The position numbers were made by a program, and so were the translations under genes. This document shows, in pieces, positions 17,443-26,274 of a stretch of DNA of 64,000 nucleotides; position 1 is the first letter of the stretch; every line of letters begins with the position of its first letter. The stretch is from assembly GCF_016711335.1 (NCBI RefSeq), contig NZ_JADJTF010000001.1, forward strand, positions 2,728,001 to 2,792,000. The letters run 5' to 3'. This DNA is from Thiofilum sp. Lineage in GTDB: Bacteria > Pseudomonadota > Gammaproteobacteria > Thiotrichales > Thiotrichaceae. A model generated the notes under the pieces. It was not told the origin of the DNA and did no database searches. It saw nothing but the letters and a program-made list of their open reading frames with translations.

Positions 17443-19761
17443 ATGCGGCGCTTAGCCTTGGGCTTACTAATAGGCTGCCTAAGCGCCTTATTCTTAACGA
17501 CTCTGCCCTTGAAGGGGTGGAGTATTTTCTTTCTACTACTAGGCTTAAGTGGTTTTGCTTACAGCCTGATTCAAACTCGCTTGCAATCCTTCTTGATCAT
17601 CTTCAGCACCGCTTTGATAGGTTTTGGCTATAGTGCTTTCAGTGCTCATCACCTACTCGATCAACGTATTCCTAGCAGTTGGGAGGGGCAAGATATTGAA
17701 GTTGTGGGGCAAGTGATTGATCTACCTGCTTTCGATGGTCGCAGTACCCGTTTTGTCTTAGACGTATATACTGCTAAACCCGTCAATACCAAACTACCTA
17801 CGCATCAGTTAGGGCGCATCAAACTCACTGGGTATCAAACGAAAACCTTAGCCGTGCAAGCGGGTGAGGTCTGGCAATTACGTATTCGCGCTAAGCGTCC
17901 CACGGGTTTTATCAATCAACATGGTTTTGATTATGAGCGTTGGTTAGCGACTGAACGCATTAGTGCCACAGGCTATGTACGCGACAGTCATTTTAATCAG
18001 CGTTTAGATACTGCCTCGATTTTCAATATTGATGCGATTCGCGCTCGTATTAAGGAAGCATTAGCGCATACTTTGCCGGACTCCAGTGTGTTAGGTTTAT
18101 TGCAAGGTTTAGCTATTGCCGATCAGGAGCATATCAATACTGAGCAATGGGAGCTATTGCGTAATACCGGAACCATTCACCTATTAGCGATTTCGGGGCT
18201 ACACATTGCAATGGTCGCATGGCTGGGATTCGTTCCGGTGTGGCTAATCGGTTGGTTGTATCCGAGCCTGTGGGAGCGTATTCCGGCGCAAGTATTAGCG
18301 GGCGTATTGGGGGCAGTGTTTGCTACAGGTTATAGCTTATTGGCGGGGTTTAATATTCCGACTCAGCGCACTTTGATCATGATCTTAGTGGTGGTGTGGT
18401 TGCTTACGCGGCGCACGCGTTTGCCTTGGTCAAGGATCTTAGCGACTGCTTTAAGTGCGGTCTTGCTGTTTGATCCCCTCGCCCCTTTGACTACGGGGTT
18501 TTGGTTATCGTTTGGGGCGGTGACATTATTAGTATTACTGGCGCAACGTGAGGCTCAACCTTCGCGCTGGCTGTGGCTTAGGCTGCAAATCGGTATTGCG
18601 CTGTGCATGATTCCTTTAACAGCGGGGTTTTTTGGCATGGTGTCGTGGGTGTCACCGCTAGCTAATTTGATCGCTGTTCCGCTGGTGACGGTGCTAGTCG
18701 TACCGCTGCTATTGGTGGGGTTACTGCTGTATCCGCTGGGGTGGAGTATTGGTGTTTATTTGTGGCTGATGGCAGAAATCGCTGTGCAGTACTTAATGCA
18801 GTTGCTGGAGTATTTAAGTGCTTTGCCTTGGGCGGCGCAATTTTTAAGTGCAGCACCGTGGTATTGGCTAGCCGGTGCGGGGGTAGGGGTATTGTTGCTC
18901 ATTATGCCGCGTGGGATGGTGGGGCGTGGGCTAGGGCTGATTTTAATCATTCCGCTCTTTAGCTATCAGCCTCCGCGTCCAGATTGGGGCGAGTTTCGTT
19001 TAAGTGTGTTGGATGTGGGGCAAGGCTCTGCTCAAGTGATTCAAACCCAGCACCATATCCTCGTGGTCGATACGGGGGCGCGGTTGGATGAGTTTGATTT
19101 GGGTAAGCTGGTAGTCGTACCGTGGTTACAGGCTCAAGGGGTGCAGCACTTGGATAAGTTACTGATTACTCATGCCGATAATGATCATAGTGGTGGGGCT
19201 GAAGCGGTATTGGCGGTATACCCTAAGGCTGTTTTGCAAACTAATGCACTGGAACTATTCCCTCATCATCCGGCTGAGTCCTGTTATATGGGCGCTAATT
19301 GGGTTTGGGAGGGGGTAAGGTTTGAGGTGTTATCGCCTGAGCCTGATGATACTGCTACGGGGAATAATGATTTGTCTTGTGTGCTCAAGGTATCGAATGC
19401 GCATCACAGCGTATTGTTGGCGGCTGATGCTGAAGGGTTAGCTGAGCAACGTATGCTCAGGCGTTGGGGCAAGGGTTTAGGTAGTGAGGTGTTGGTGGTG
19501 GGGCATCATGGCAGTAAGTCGTCATCGAGTGCGGAGTTTTTGCAGGCGGTGCAGCCTAAGCTTGCTTTGATTAGTAGTGGCTATCGTAATCGCTATCAGC
19601 ATCCGCATGCTGAGGTGCTGAAGCGTTTGGAGGAGCGCGGGATTGTTTATTTTAATACGGCGGGTGGGGGTGAGTTGCGGGTAAGTGTGCCGAATGGTGC
19701 TGTGCCTTTGGTGGTGTGGGAGGAGCGGGAGCGGCAGCGGGTTTGGTGGCGACGTGACTAG
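17443..19761 (+). CDS. comEC: DNA internalisation-related competence protein ComEC/Rec2
   Basis: Inner-membrane channel that carries single-stranded DNA into the cytoplasm during transformation. An N-terminal membrane pair (about 5-60) precedes the OB-fold-like DUF4131 part; the central competence domain (about 220-490) is many helices opened by GTIHLLAISGLHIAMVAW. From about 515 to the end is a metallo-beta-lactamase-like nuclease domain with THADNDHSGG near 574-583 and GHHGSKSSSS near 685. At 772 aa it is full length. It is co-transcribed with lolCED. Its presence suggests the cell could be naturally competent, though no pilus genes are in this window. Confidence 0.94.
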   Translation: MRRLALGLLIGCLSALFLTTLPLKGWSIFFLLLGLSGFAYSLIQTRLQSFLIIFSTALIGFGYSAFSAHHLLDQRIPSSWEGQDIEVVGQVIDLPAFDGRSTRFVLDVYTAKPVNTKLPTHQLGRIKLTGYQTKTLAVQAGEVWQLRIRAKRPTGFINQHGFDYERWLATERISATGYVRDSHFNQRLDTASIFNIDAIRARIKEALAHTLPDSSVLGLLQGLAIADQEHINTEQWELLRNTGTIHLLAISGLHIAMVAWLGFVPVWLIGWLYPSLWERIPAQVLAGVLGAVFATGYSLLAGFNIPTQRTLIMILVVVWLLTRRTRLPWSRILATALSAVLLFDPLAPLTTGFWLSFGAVTLLVLLAQREAQPSRWLWLRLQIGIALCMIPLTAGFFGMVSWVSPLANLIAVPLVTVLVVPLLLVGLLLYPLGWSIGVYLWLMAEIAVQYLMQLLEYLSALPWAAQFLSAAPWYWLAGAGVGVLLLIMPRGMVGRGLGLILIIPLFSYQPPRPDWGEFRLSVLDVGQGSAQVIQTQHHILVVDTGARLDEFDLGKLVVVPWLQAQGVQHLDKLLITHADNDHSGGAEAVLAVYPKAVLQTNALELFPHHPAESCYMGANWVWEGVRFEVLSPEPDDTATGNNDLSCVLKVSNAHHSVLLAADAEGLAEQRMLRRWGKGLGSEVLVVGHHGSKSSSSAEFLQAVQPKLALISSGYRNRYQHPHAEVLKRLEERGIVYFNTAGGGELRVSVPNGAVPLVVWEERERQRVWWRRD

Positions 19762-19858
19762 CAGTGGTGAATAGTTAAAGTGAGGTTTTGAGTAATGGCA
19801 CAGACGAATTTGGCATGGGCAATGGGTGAGATTAAAGTCTAAGCTCGTGTTTTGATAC

Positions 19859-19878
19859 ACTTTATGTAAAAATAAAGT
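19859..19878. promoter_or_regulatory. Short inverted repeat upstream of the DUF4143 ATPase gene
   Basis: ACTTTAT at 19859-19865 and ATAAAGT at 19872-19878 form a perfect 7-bp inverted repeat around GTAAAA. It lies between comEC and the ATPase gene, 26 bases before the ATG. It may be an operator or part of a weak comEC terminator; nothing in the sequence decides between them. Confidence 0.35.
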
Positions 19879-19904
19879 TCTACTTGAAATTTGCATAAAT
19901 CATT

Positions 19905-21095
19905 ATGATTGAACGTCATCTTCTCCCTATTCTCTTGCAGCGGGCTACTCAATATCCGGTAGTGACCGTGACTGGTCCACGTCAATCCGGCAAAACCACT
20001 TTATGCCGCCAAGCTTTTCCTGAGCGCCCTTATGCCAATTTAGAGCGCCCTGATACGCGTGAGTTTGCGCGTACTGACCCTAAAGCTTTTCTAGCGCAAT
20101 TTAAGCCAGAAACGGGGTGCGTGATTGATGAGATTCAGCGTGTGCCAGAGTTATTGTCATGGATTCAGGTGGCGGTGGATGAAAGACCACAAATGGGGCA
20201 GTTTATTCTGACGGGCAGTCATCAGTTTGAATTGAGTCATCATATTACCCAGTCATTAGCGGGGCGTACTACTTTATTAAAATTATTGCCTTTATCAATA
20301 GCTGAGATAGCGCCTACTTTGCCAGCTTATTCCGCAGATGAATTAATGTTCAAAGGTGGCTATCCACGCATTTATGATCATAATTTAGATCCAGCTATGG
20401 TATTGGGTGACTATTTTGAAACTTATGTGCAGCGTGATTTACGCGATTTAATGCAATTACGTAATTTGCCCTTATTTGAAAAGTTTGTGCGTCTGAGTGC
20501 GGGACGTATTGGGCAACTATTGAATATGAGTAGTTTGGCGAATGATGTAGGGGCATCGAGTCAAACGATTCAGGAGTGGATTAGTTTATTAGAAGCCTCT
20601 TTTATTTTATTTCGTCTGCCGCCTTGGTTTGTCAATATTAGTAAGCGTTTAATTAAGACGCCTAAGCTTTATTTTTATGATGTGGGTTTAGCCGCTTGGT
20701 TAATGGGGATTACCCGTTTAGAGCATTTGCCGACGCATCCTTTACGCGGGCATTTGTTTGAGAATCTGGTGGTATTGGAGGTATTAAAGAGTTTGCATAA
20801 TGCAGGGGCTAAGCCTTATTTGAATTTTTATCGTGATGCAGCGGGGAATGAAGTAGATTTATTGGTGGAGCAGGGGTTGGGTGCGCATTTGCTGGAGATA
20901 AAAGCGGCTCAAACGGTGGCGAGTGATGCGATGAATGGGGTTTTGAAGGTTAAAGAGCTTTTGGGGGAGAAGGTATTGGATTTGACATTGGTTTATGGTG
21001 GGCAGGAGGGGCAACAGCGTAGTGCTTTTGAGGTGTTACCCTATTATCAAGTGAGTCAGTGGTGTGAAGAGAAACTATTAAGCTCCTCGTCTTAA
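19905..21095 (+). CDS. AAA-type ATPase with DUF4143 C-terminal domain
   Basis: Member of the widespread ATPase family with an N-terminal AAA_14 domain and a C-terminal DUF4143 domain; their cellular job is not known. Walker A GPRQSGKT is at residues 24-31, the Walker B-like stretch CVIDEIQRVPELLSW near 73, and sensor ILTGSHQFEL near 104. The middle carries FKGGYPRIYD and YFETYVQRDLRDLMQLRNL; the C-terminal part has the nuclease-like GNEVDLLVEQGLGAHLLEIKA, with the D-ExK arrangement seen in DUF4143 proteins. The last codons and stop (SSS, TAA) lie in or at a stray CRISPR repeat that begins at 21089, so the C-terminus was probably altered when that repeat came to rest here. Confidence 0.88.
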   Translation: MIERHLLPILLQRATQYPVVTVTGPRQSGKTTLCRQAFPERPYANLERPDTREFARTDPKAFLAQFKPETGCVIDEIQRVPELLSWIQVAVDERPQMGQFILTGSHQFELSHHITQSLAGRTTLLKLLPLSIAEIAPTLPAYSADELMFKGGYPRIYDHNLDPAMVLGDYFETYVQRDLRDLMQLRNLPLFEKFVRLSAGRIGQLLNMSSLANDVGASSQTIQEWISLLEASFILFRLPPWFVNISKRLIKTPKLYFYDVGLAAWLMGITRLEHLPTHPLRGHLFENLVVLEVLKSLHNAGAKPYLNFYRDAAGNEVDLLVEQGLGAHLLEIKAAQTVASDAMNGVLKVKELLGEKVLDLTLVYGGQEGQQRSAFEVLPYYQVSQWCEEKLLSSSS

Positions 21096-21124
21096 TCCTT
21101 TTTAAACAGGGCAATCGTTTAAAT
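21089..21124. repeat. Stray CRISPR repeat outside the array
   Basis: A 36-bp copy of the repeat that builds the array at 22600-24719, with two differences: one C in the internal CCC is T, and the last base is T instead of C. It lies 1475 bp from the first array repeat with the fic-like gene between. It overlaps the stop codon of the DUF4143 gene. Identity at 34 of 36 positions makes chance implausible. Confidence 0.9.
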
Positions 21125-21150
21125 TAGCCTTTAGCAAAAAGCTACCGCAC

Positions 21151-22524
21151 TCAAACAAAACCTACTTTCCACGCCTGATACTCCGAAGGGCGTAACCGAT
21201 ACCGTGCAATATTTCCCTCGTGCAAACTCATTAACTCCATCTCAACCAGCTCAACAAAACGCCGTTGCTCACCATTACTCAGTTGATTCCGAGCCACTTC
21301 TTGTACATATTTTGTGGCTTGCTCTTTATTCCATTGCTCAATCACTACATATTGCACCGTTTGCTTAATCAAATCTCGATATTTCATTTGAAACGGATCA
21401 GGCTCACCTAAACTCTGCCGCACGGCTGCATAGCGAGCACTAGAACGCTGATACGCCCACACAAACACATCGCGCAATAACTCCACCCGATTTAATTCAT
21501 ATACCGCCAGAATCGCATCAATATAAGCTCGCTCTGGTACATCAATAAAAGACAACGGGGCTAGGTTTTCTCGAATCAAAGGAATATTGGCAGCTAAACG
21601 AGACACTCGTTTATTTACATCCTCAAAAGGTTGTAAATAGGGTAAATGCACCATCGCAAAAAATGCTTGCTCAAAAGGATCTTGAATGACATGCGCTGTA
21701 TCAAGGATTTGATTAAAACACTCTTCGATTAATTGAGGTACTTCTAAAGGTAAATACGTAGTTTGTCCAATGCCTACTGGAATAAAACGTAAACGCCCAC
21801 AAGCCAAAGGATCAGCTAATAAATTCTCTGACAATAAACCATGTAAGTTTAAAATAGTATAGCGATTAAATCCTAGCTCCGTATTACTATCTAATAAAAA
21901 CTCAATCGCCGCTTTATGATTTAAAATCATTTGAGTTTCAAATAGTTTTTTTCCGTCTGCACTTTGCCCTAATTGTAATAAGCGCTCGGTTTCTAATAGT
22001 GAATAGGTATTACCTTCTAAACGACTCGAATTCCACGATAAATCTACTAATAAACGATTAAAGACTTGTCGCGCATAAGTCCCCGCAGGTTGGGCAAGTA
22101 CCTGAGTCTGTCCGATTTGTTTTAAATAGTGTCGAGTGTTTTCGGGTAAATAAAAGGTTTCATTGGGGCGGTACTGATCTAGAAAGCGGCGCTGATAGCC
22201 TACTGGATGACGTAAGGTAAGGGGTTGGCGAATAGTTTGCTTAAGAGCTTCGCCTTGCTCAGAAAGTGGCAATAGGTACTCATGTTCTGGTAAGGGGTTC
22301 GGGTGTGAGGCTGGAGTGACTGCTTTATAATAGCGAGTACGTTTATTGCCTTGTGGTGCAATTTGTTGAGCTGCTTCTAAGCTTTCTAGGCGACGTTGTA
22401 GAGTACGGGTAGTCAGTGTAAAGGGAAGTTGTTGTTGTAGTTGTGTGAGCGTTAACCCCGAAATGCTGGTTTTAAGTAGTTCTAAGATCACGCGATTTTG
22501 TGCGGCAATGTCGATTTGTGTCAT
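21151..22524 (-). CDS. Fic-family protein with N-terminal winged-helix domain; active-site His absent
   Basis: Residues 1 to about 65 form a winged helix (AQNRVILELLKTSISGLTLTQLQQQLPFTLTTRTLQRRLESLE). The Fic domain follows. An inhibitory-helix motif of the S/T-xxx-E-G/N type is present at about 166-172 (SSRLEGN). The catalytic loop, normally HPFx(D/E)GNGRxxR, reads LQPFEDVNKRVSR at about 297-309, so Gln stands where the catalytic His should be and the GNG is altered. Relatives with the same YLQPFEDVNKR loop are common, so this is probably a family property and not decay; AMP transfer by the usual mechanism looks unlikely. I use the ATG at 22524 (457 aa). A large palindrome covers its promoter, which suggests self-repression by the winged helix. 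Confidence 0.82.
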   Translation of the reverse strand: MTQIDIAAQNRVILELLKTSISGLTLTQLQQQLPFTLTTRTLQRRLESLEAAQQIAPQGNKRTRYYKAVTPASHPNPLPEHEYLLPLSEQGEALKQTIRQPLTLRHPVGYQRRFLDQYRPNETFYLPENTRHYLKQIGQTQVLAQPAGTYARQVFNRLLVDLSWNSSRLEGNTYSLLETERLLQLGQSADGKKLFETQMILNHKAAIEFLLDSNTELGFNRYTILNLHGLLSENLLADPLACGRLRFIPVGIGQTTYLPLEVPQLIEECFNQILDTAHVIQDPFEQAFFAMVHLPYLQPFEDVNKRVSRLAANIPLIRENLAPLSFIDVPERAYIDAILAVYELNRVELLRDVFVWAYQRSSARYAAVRQSLGEPDPFQMKYRDLIKQTVQYVVIEQWNKEQATKYVQEVARNQLSNGEQRRFVELVEMELMSLHEGNIARYRLRPSEYQAWKVGFV

Positions 22525-22542
22525 CACTAGCAAGACTCAAAG

Positions 22543-22591
22543 TGTCGTAATTAAGCTATTATAGCTCGATTACGACATTTTTTGTCGTAAT
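22543..22591 (-). promoter_or_regulatory. Palindromic operator overlapping the fic promoter
   Basis: The nonamer TGTCGTAAT occurs at 22543-22551, inverted at 22569-22577, and again direct at 22583-22591. The first two copies are the arms of one 35-bp palindrome centred on 22560, which also contains the 13-bp palindrome AGCTATTATAGCT at 22554-22566. Read on the minus strand the centre contains TATAAT (22558-22563), a perfect -10 box for the fic gene starting at 22524. An operator overlapping the promoter is strongly suggested; the binding protein is probably the fic product itself, by inference. Confidence 0.7.
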
Positions 22592-22599
22592 TCATTATG

Positions 22600-24719
22600 G
22601 TCTTAATCCCTTTTAAACAGGGCAATCGTTTAAACGTGCGTAGAGTTAATAATGGAGCCACCCCAGAAGCGTCTTAATCCCTTTTAAACAGGGCAATCGT
22701 TTAAACGCCTCAAAACCCGCTATACGTTTATGGCAAGCTGTCTTAATCCCTTTTAAACAGGGCAATCGTTTAAACTTCCCAGCAGCACGTCTATTTCAAT
22801 TACAGTAGTCTTAATCCCTTTTAAACAGGGCAATCGTTTAAACATCCCGTGCTACAAACCTTGTATATAGAGGCTAGTCTTAATCCCTTTTAAACAGGGC
22901 AATCGTTTAAACGGCACAGGAGACGTAGACTTGTTTTCTCAAATTAGTCTTAATCCCTTTTAAACAGGGCAATCGTTTAAACTCAAAACATTTGTTGATC
23001 AGCAATTGCGACAGCGTCTTAATCCCTTTTAAACAGGGCAATCGTTTAAACAACACTGACTGCAAACCCAAAGGTGGAAGGATTGTCTTAATCCCTTTTA
23101 AACAGGGCAATCGTTTAAACCATGCCCGGCTGATCCGCATGTGATGGCGTTTAGTCTTAATCCCTTTTAAACAGGGCAATCGTTTAAACAAAGGTTGCCG
23201 GAATTAAAAAGGCGGCGTTTAGGTCTTAATCCCTTTTAAACAGGGCAGTCGTTTAAACGTTCAAACATTATTAATTAGGAGATTTGAAATGGGTCTTAAT
23301 CCCTTTTAAACAGGGCAGTCGTTTAAACATTGATAATTTTCATTCATTGTACAAAAACAATAGTCTTAATCCCTTTTAAACAGGGCAATCGTTTAAACCG
23401 ACAGGTTTATCCGTTTCATTGACACGTCAGGTCTTAATCCCTTTTAAACAGGGCAATCGTTTAAACTCATAGTCAAGCCAAAGCGTGGCATGACTATGAA
23501 CGTCTTAATCCCTTTTAAACAGGGCAATCGTTTAAACTCACTAGCTACCGTTAATTAAAAAAATATTAGCAGTCTTAATCCCTTTTAAACAGGGCAATCG
23601 TTTAAACGTAGTTGCCAGTGACATAACGTCTATATGACAGTGTCTTAATCCCTTTTAAACAGGGCAATCGTTTAAACCGTCTGAATTTGATGACCTTTTC
23701 AATGACCTCGAGTCTTAATCCCTTTTAAACAGGGCAATCGTTTAAACGTTAAATTAGAACTAAACCTGAAACATAACTGTTGTCTTAATCCCTTTTAAAC
23801 AGGGCAATCGTTTAAACGATGACTTACATCCATTCACCGCTTACGACGCTGTCTTAATCCCTTTTAAACAGGGCAATCGTTTAAACGGCTACGTGTGCAG
23901 TAATTCGCAAAATGCTTAGTCTTAATCCCTTTTAAACAGGGCAATCGTTTAAACATCCAACCTATGTATAACGGCGGATACACACCTGTCTTAATCCCTT
24001 TTAAACAGGGCAATCGTTTAAACAACATATTTTTTACAAACCAACTAAAAGGAATCCGTCTTAATCCCTTTTAAACAGGGCAATCGTTTAAACGGCTACG
24101 TGTGCAGTAATTCGCAAAATGCTTAGTCTTAATCCCTTTTAAACAGGGCAATCGTTTAAACCGTACAAACCGTTGGTATTCAGAATATCAAGAAGAGTCT
24201 TAATCCCTTTTAAACAGGGCAATCGTTTAAACTTGTTCATTTTTAAAAGAGAAAGGAATTAGTGCGTCTTAATCCCTTTTAAACAGGGCAATCGTTTAAA
24301 CAGAATGGCAATCGTATCTTGATTGGGTAAATGGTCTTAATCCCTTTTAAACAGGGCAATCGTTTAAACATCGTCAGATTGTTATTCAGGAGGCGAAAGC
24401 CAAGGTCTTAATCCCTTTTAAACAGGGCAATCGTTTAAACCGTACAAACCGTTGGTATTCAGAATATCAAGAAGAGTCTTAATCCCTTTTAAACAGGGCA
24501 ATCGTTTAAACTTGTTCATTTTTAAAAGAGAAAGGAATTAGTGCGTCTTAATCCCTTTTAAACAGGGCAATCGTTTAAACAGAATGGCAATCGTATCTTG
24601 ATTGGGTAAATGGTCTTAATCCCTTTTAAACAGGGCAATCGTTTAAACATCGTCAGATTGTTATTCAGGAGGCGAAAGCCAAGGTCTTAATCCCTTTTAA
24701 ACAGGGCAATCGTTTAAAC
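22600..24719 (-). CRISPR. CRISPR array, 31 repeats of 36 bp and 30 spacers
   Basis: Repeats start at 22600 and recur every 68-71 bp to 24684-24719. The consensus begins GTCTTAATCCC and ends CAATCGTTTAAAC; it is invariant except repeats 10 (23223) and 11 (23293), which share one A-to-G change. Spacers are 32-35 bp. Spacer 22 repeats spacer 19, and spacers 23-26 are repeated in order as 27-30, leaving 25 distinct spacers. On the minus strand the repeat has a CCCT/AGGG stem followed by exactly eight bases, ATTAAGAC, which is the usual form of a crRNA 5' handle, so I infer transcription leftward from a leader at 24720-24900. No cas gene is in the window, so the subtype cannot be fixed; the handle suggests type I or III. 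Confidence 0.98.
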
Positions 24720-24901
24720 CCTTCGTGTCTGGCGAGGCTTTAGAATCAATGACTTGCAAAGACCCTTAGCGGAAATTTTACCTCCAAAAAAGCTAGGGTG
24801 GTAAAAATTTCAGCAAATCACCTAAATCACATTGTTAAAGAGCTTGAAACCCCACCATTATAACCACTCATCAACATTAAGTCATCATTCATCTGCTATT
24901 C
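24720..24901 (-). promoter_or_regulatory. Probable CRISPR leader with promoter
   Basis: This 182-bp AT-rich, non-coding interval lies between the array and the end of xseA. On the minus strand it has TATAAT (24857-24862) 17 bases after ATGACT (24880-24885, four of six matches to TTGACA), pointing into the array. The duplicated, presumably recent, repeat-spacer block lies at this end, and the degenerate stray repeat lies at the other, which agrees with this being the leader side. Orientation remains an inference. Confidence 0.6.
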
Positions 24902-26245
24902 TCAGCTAAAAGACTCCTTCACCTCCATCACCTCACAACTAATCTGCCCATCCGCCACCATAACCTCAATCCTATCCGCCGCTTTGACTTGTGCAACACT
25001 GCGCACCAACCTCTGATCCACCGTCCAAACCAGCGCATACCCCCGCGCCACCGTACCCAAAGGACTTAAAGCCTGTAATTGAGCCGCTAAAACTTGCAGT
25101 TGAGCGCGTTGCTGCTCTAAATAACGCACCATACGGCGCTGAAGTTGCTGGTGTAATTGCGCCACCTGTTCCTGAGCATGATCCATAGCTTGCGTAGGGG
25201 ATTGCGCCCTAAGACGCTGGTGTAAAGCGTTAAACGCTAATCCTTTGCGCTCGACTAAACGCACTAAATTAGCAGCTAACCGTTGCTCTAGCTCATCAAG
25301 GCGTTGCGCTTTTTGCTGCAACTGATTCAAAGGATTTTGTGGGGCTAGGCGTTTATGGAGTTGGTGCAGCGCTTGAACTTGAGCCTGTAATAAGCGCGTC
25401 ATACTGCGATTAAGGCGCGTCTGCCATTGCTGCACCGTATTAAACCAGACAGCAGTTTCAGGTCCCACTAATTCCGCAGCAGCAGAAGGCGTAGGGGCGC
25501 GGCGATCTGCGACAAAATCGGCAATAGTAAAATCAATCTCATGCCCAATCCCCGTGACTATAGGAATAACGCTGTTATCAATAGCACGCGCAACAGTTTC
25601 CTCATTAAACGGCCATAAATCCTCAAGCGACCCTCCACCGCGTGCCAGTATGAGTACCTCGCAACGCTGATCATGATTAGCTTGAGCAAGCGCTCTCACG
25701 ATTTGTTCAGCGGCTAATGAACCCTGCACTAATACCGGATAAATAAAAATAGGAATTTGAGGGCAACGACGGCGCAATACTTGCAAAATATCTCGAATCG
25801 CCGCGCCAGTAGGTGAGGTAATCACCCCAATCGTTTTCGGGATTAATGGCAAGGCCTTTTTATGCTCCGAGGCAAATAAACCTTCTTCATTTAAACGCCG
25901 TTTAAGCGCTTCAAATTGAATTTGTAATGCCCCCACACCCGCCATTTCTAATTGGCTCACCACAAACTGATAATCACCACGCGGCTCGTAGAGTCCTACA
26001 CTGCCTAAAGCCAACACTTGTTGACCATTTTCTGGTTTAAAGCTGAGCGAGCGCCCCTTAAATAAAGCGCAACGTAACTGAGCCTTTTCATCTTTCAGAC
26101 TAAAATAATAATGCCCCGAACTAGCCCGCACTAAATTAGAAATTTCACCCTCTACCCAAAGAGTAGGCAATGCTTGTTTAAGCAGTTGGTTCACTTCATT
26201 ATTCAATTCGGTAACAGTGAGAATAAGGCGTGGGTCATTAGCCAT
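24902..26245 (-). CDS. xseA: Exodeoxyribonuclease VII large subunit
   Basis: Catalytic subunit of ExoVII, which degrades single-stranded DNA in both directions and acts in mismatch repair. The N-terminal OB-fold (about 1-105: LTVTELNNEVNQLLKQALPTLWVEGEISNLVRASSGHYYFSLKDEKAQLRC) is followed by the catalytic core with PKTIGVITSPTGAAIRDILQVLRRR, ARGGGSLEDLWPFNEE, and GIGHEIDFTIADFVADRRAPTPSAAAE. The rest is the long Gln/Leu-rich coiled coil and a C-terminal strand domain (SPLGTVARGYALVW). Length 447 aa is standard. It lies 29 bases downstream of the methyltransferase gene and may be read from its transcript. The small subunit gene xseB is not in the window. Confidence 0.96.
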   Translation of the reverse strand: MANDPRLILTVTELNNEVNQLLKQALPTLWVEGEISNLVRASSGHYYFSLKDEKAQLRCALFKGRSLSFKPENGQQVLALGSVGLYEPRGDYQFVVSQLEMAGVGALQIQFEALKRRLNEEGLFASEHKKALPLIPKTIGVITSPTGAAIRDILQVLRRRCPQIPIFIYPVLVQGSLAAEQIVRALAQANHDQRCEVLILARGGGSLEDLWPFNEETVARAIDNSVIPIVTGIGHEIDFTIADFVADRRAPTPSAAAELVGPETAVWFNTVQQWQTRLNRSMTRLLQAQVQALHQLHKRLAPQNPLNQLQQKAQRLDELEQRLAANLVRLVERKGLAFNALHQRLRAQSPTQAMDHAQEQVAQLHQQLQRRMVRYLEQQRAQLQVLAAQLQALSPLGTVARGYALVWTVDQRLVRSVAQVKAADRIEVMVADGQISCEVMEVKESFS

Positions 26246-26274
26246 GATAGTGATTACTTCCGTGAGGCAAAAGC

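Noticed and set aside
22907..23191. Open reading frame with a repeating FKRLPCLKGIK-type peptide
   Set aside because: It is a translation of CRISPR repeats on the minus strand; the peptide repeat is the 36-bp repeat itself.
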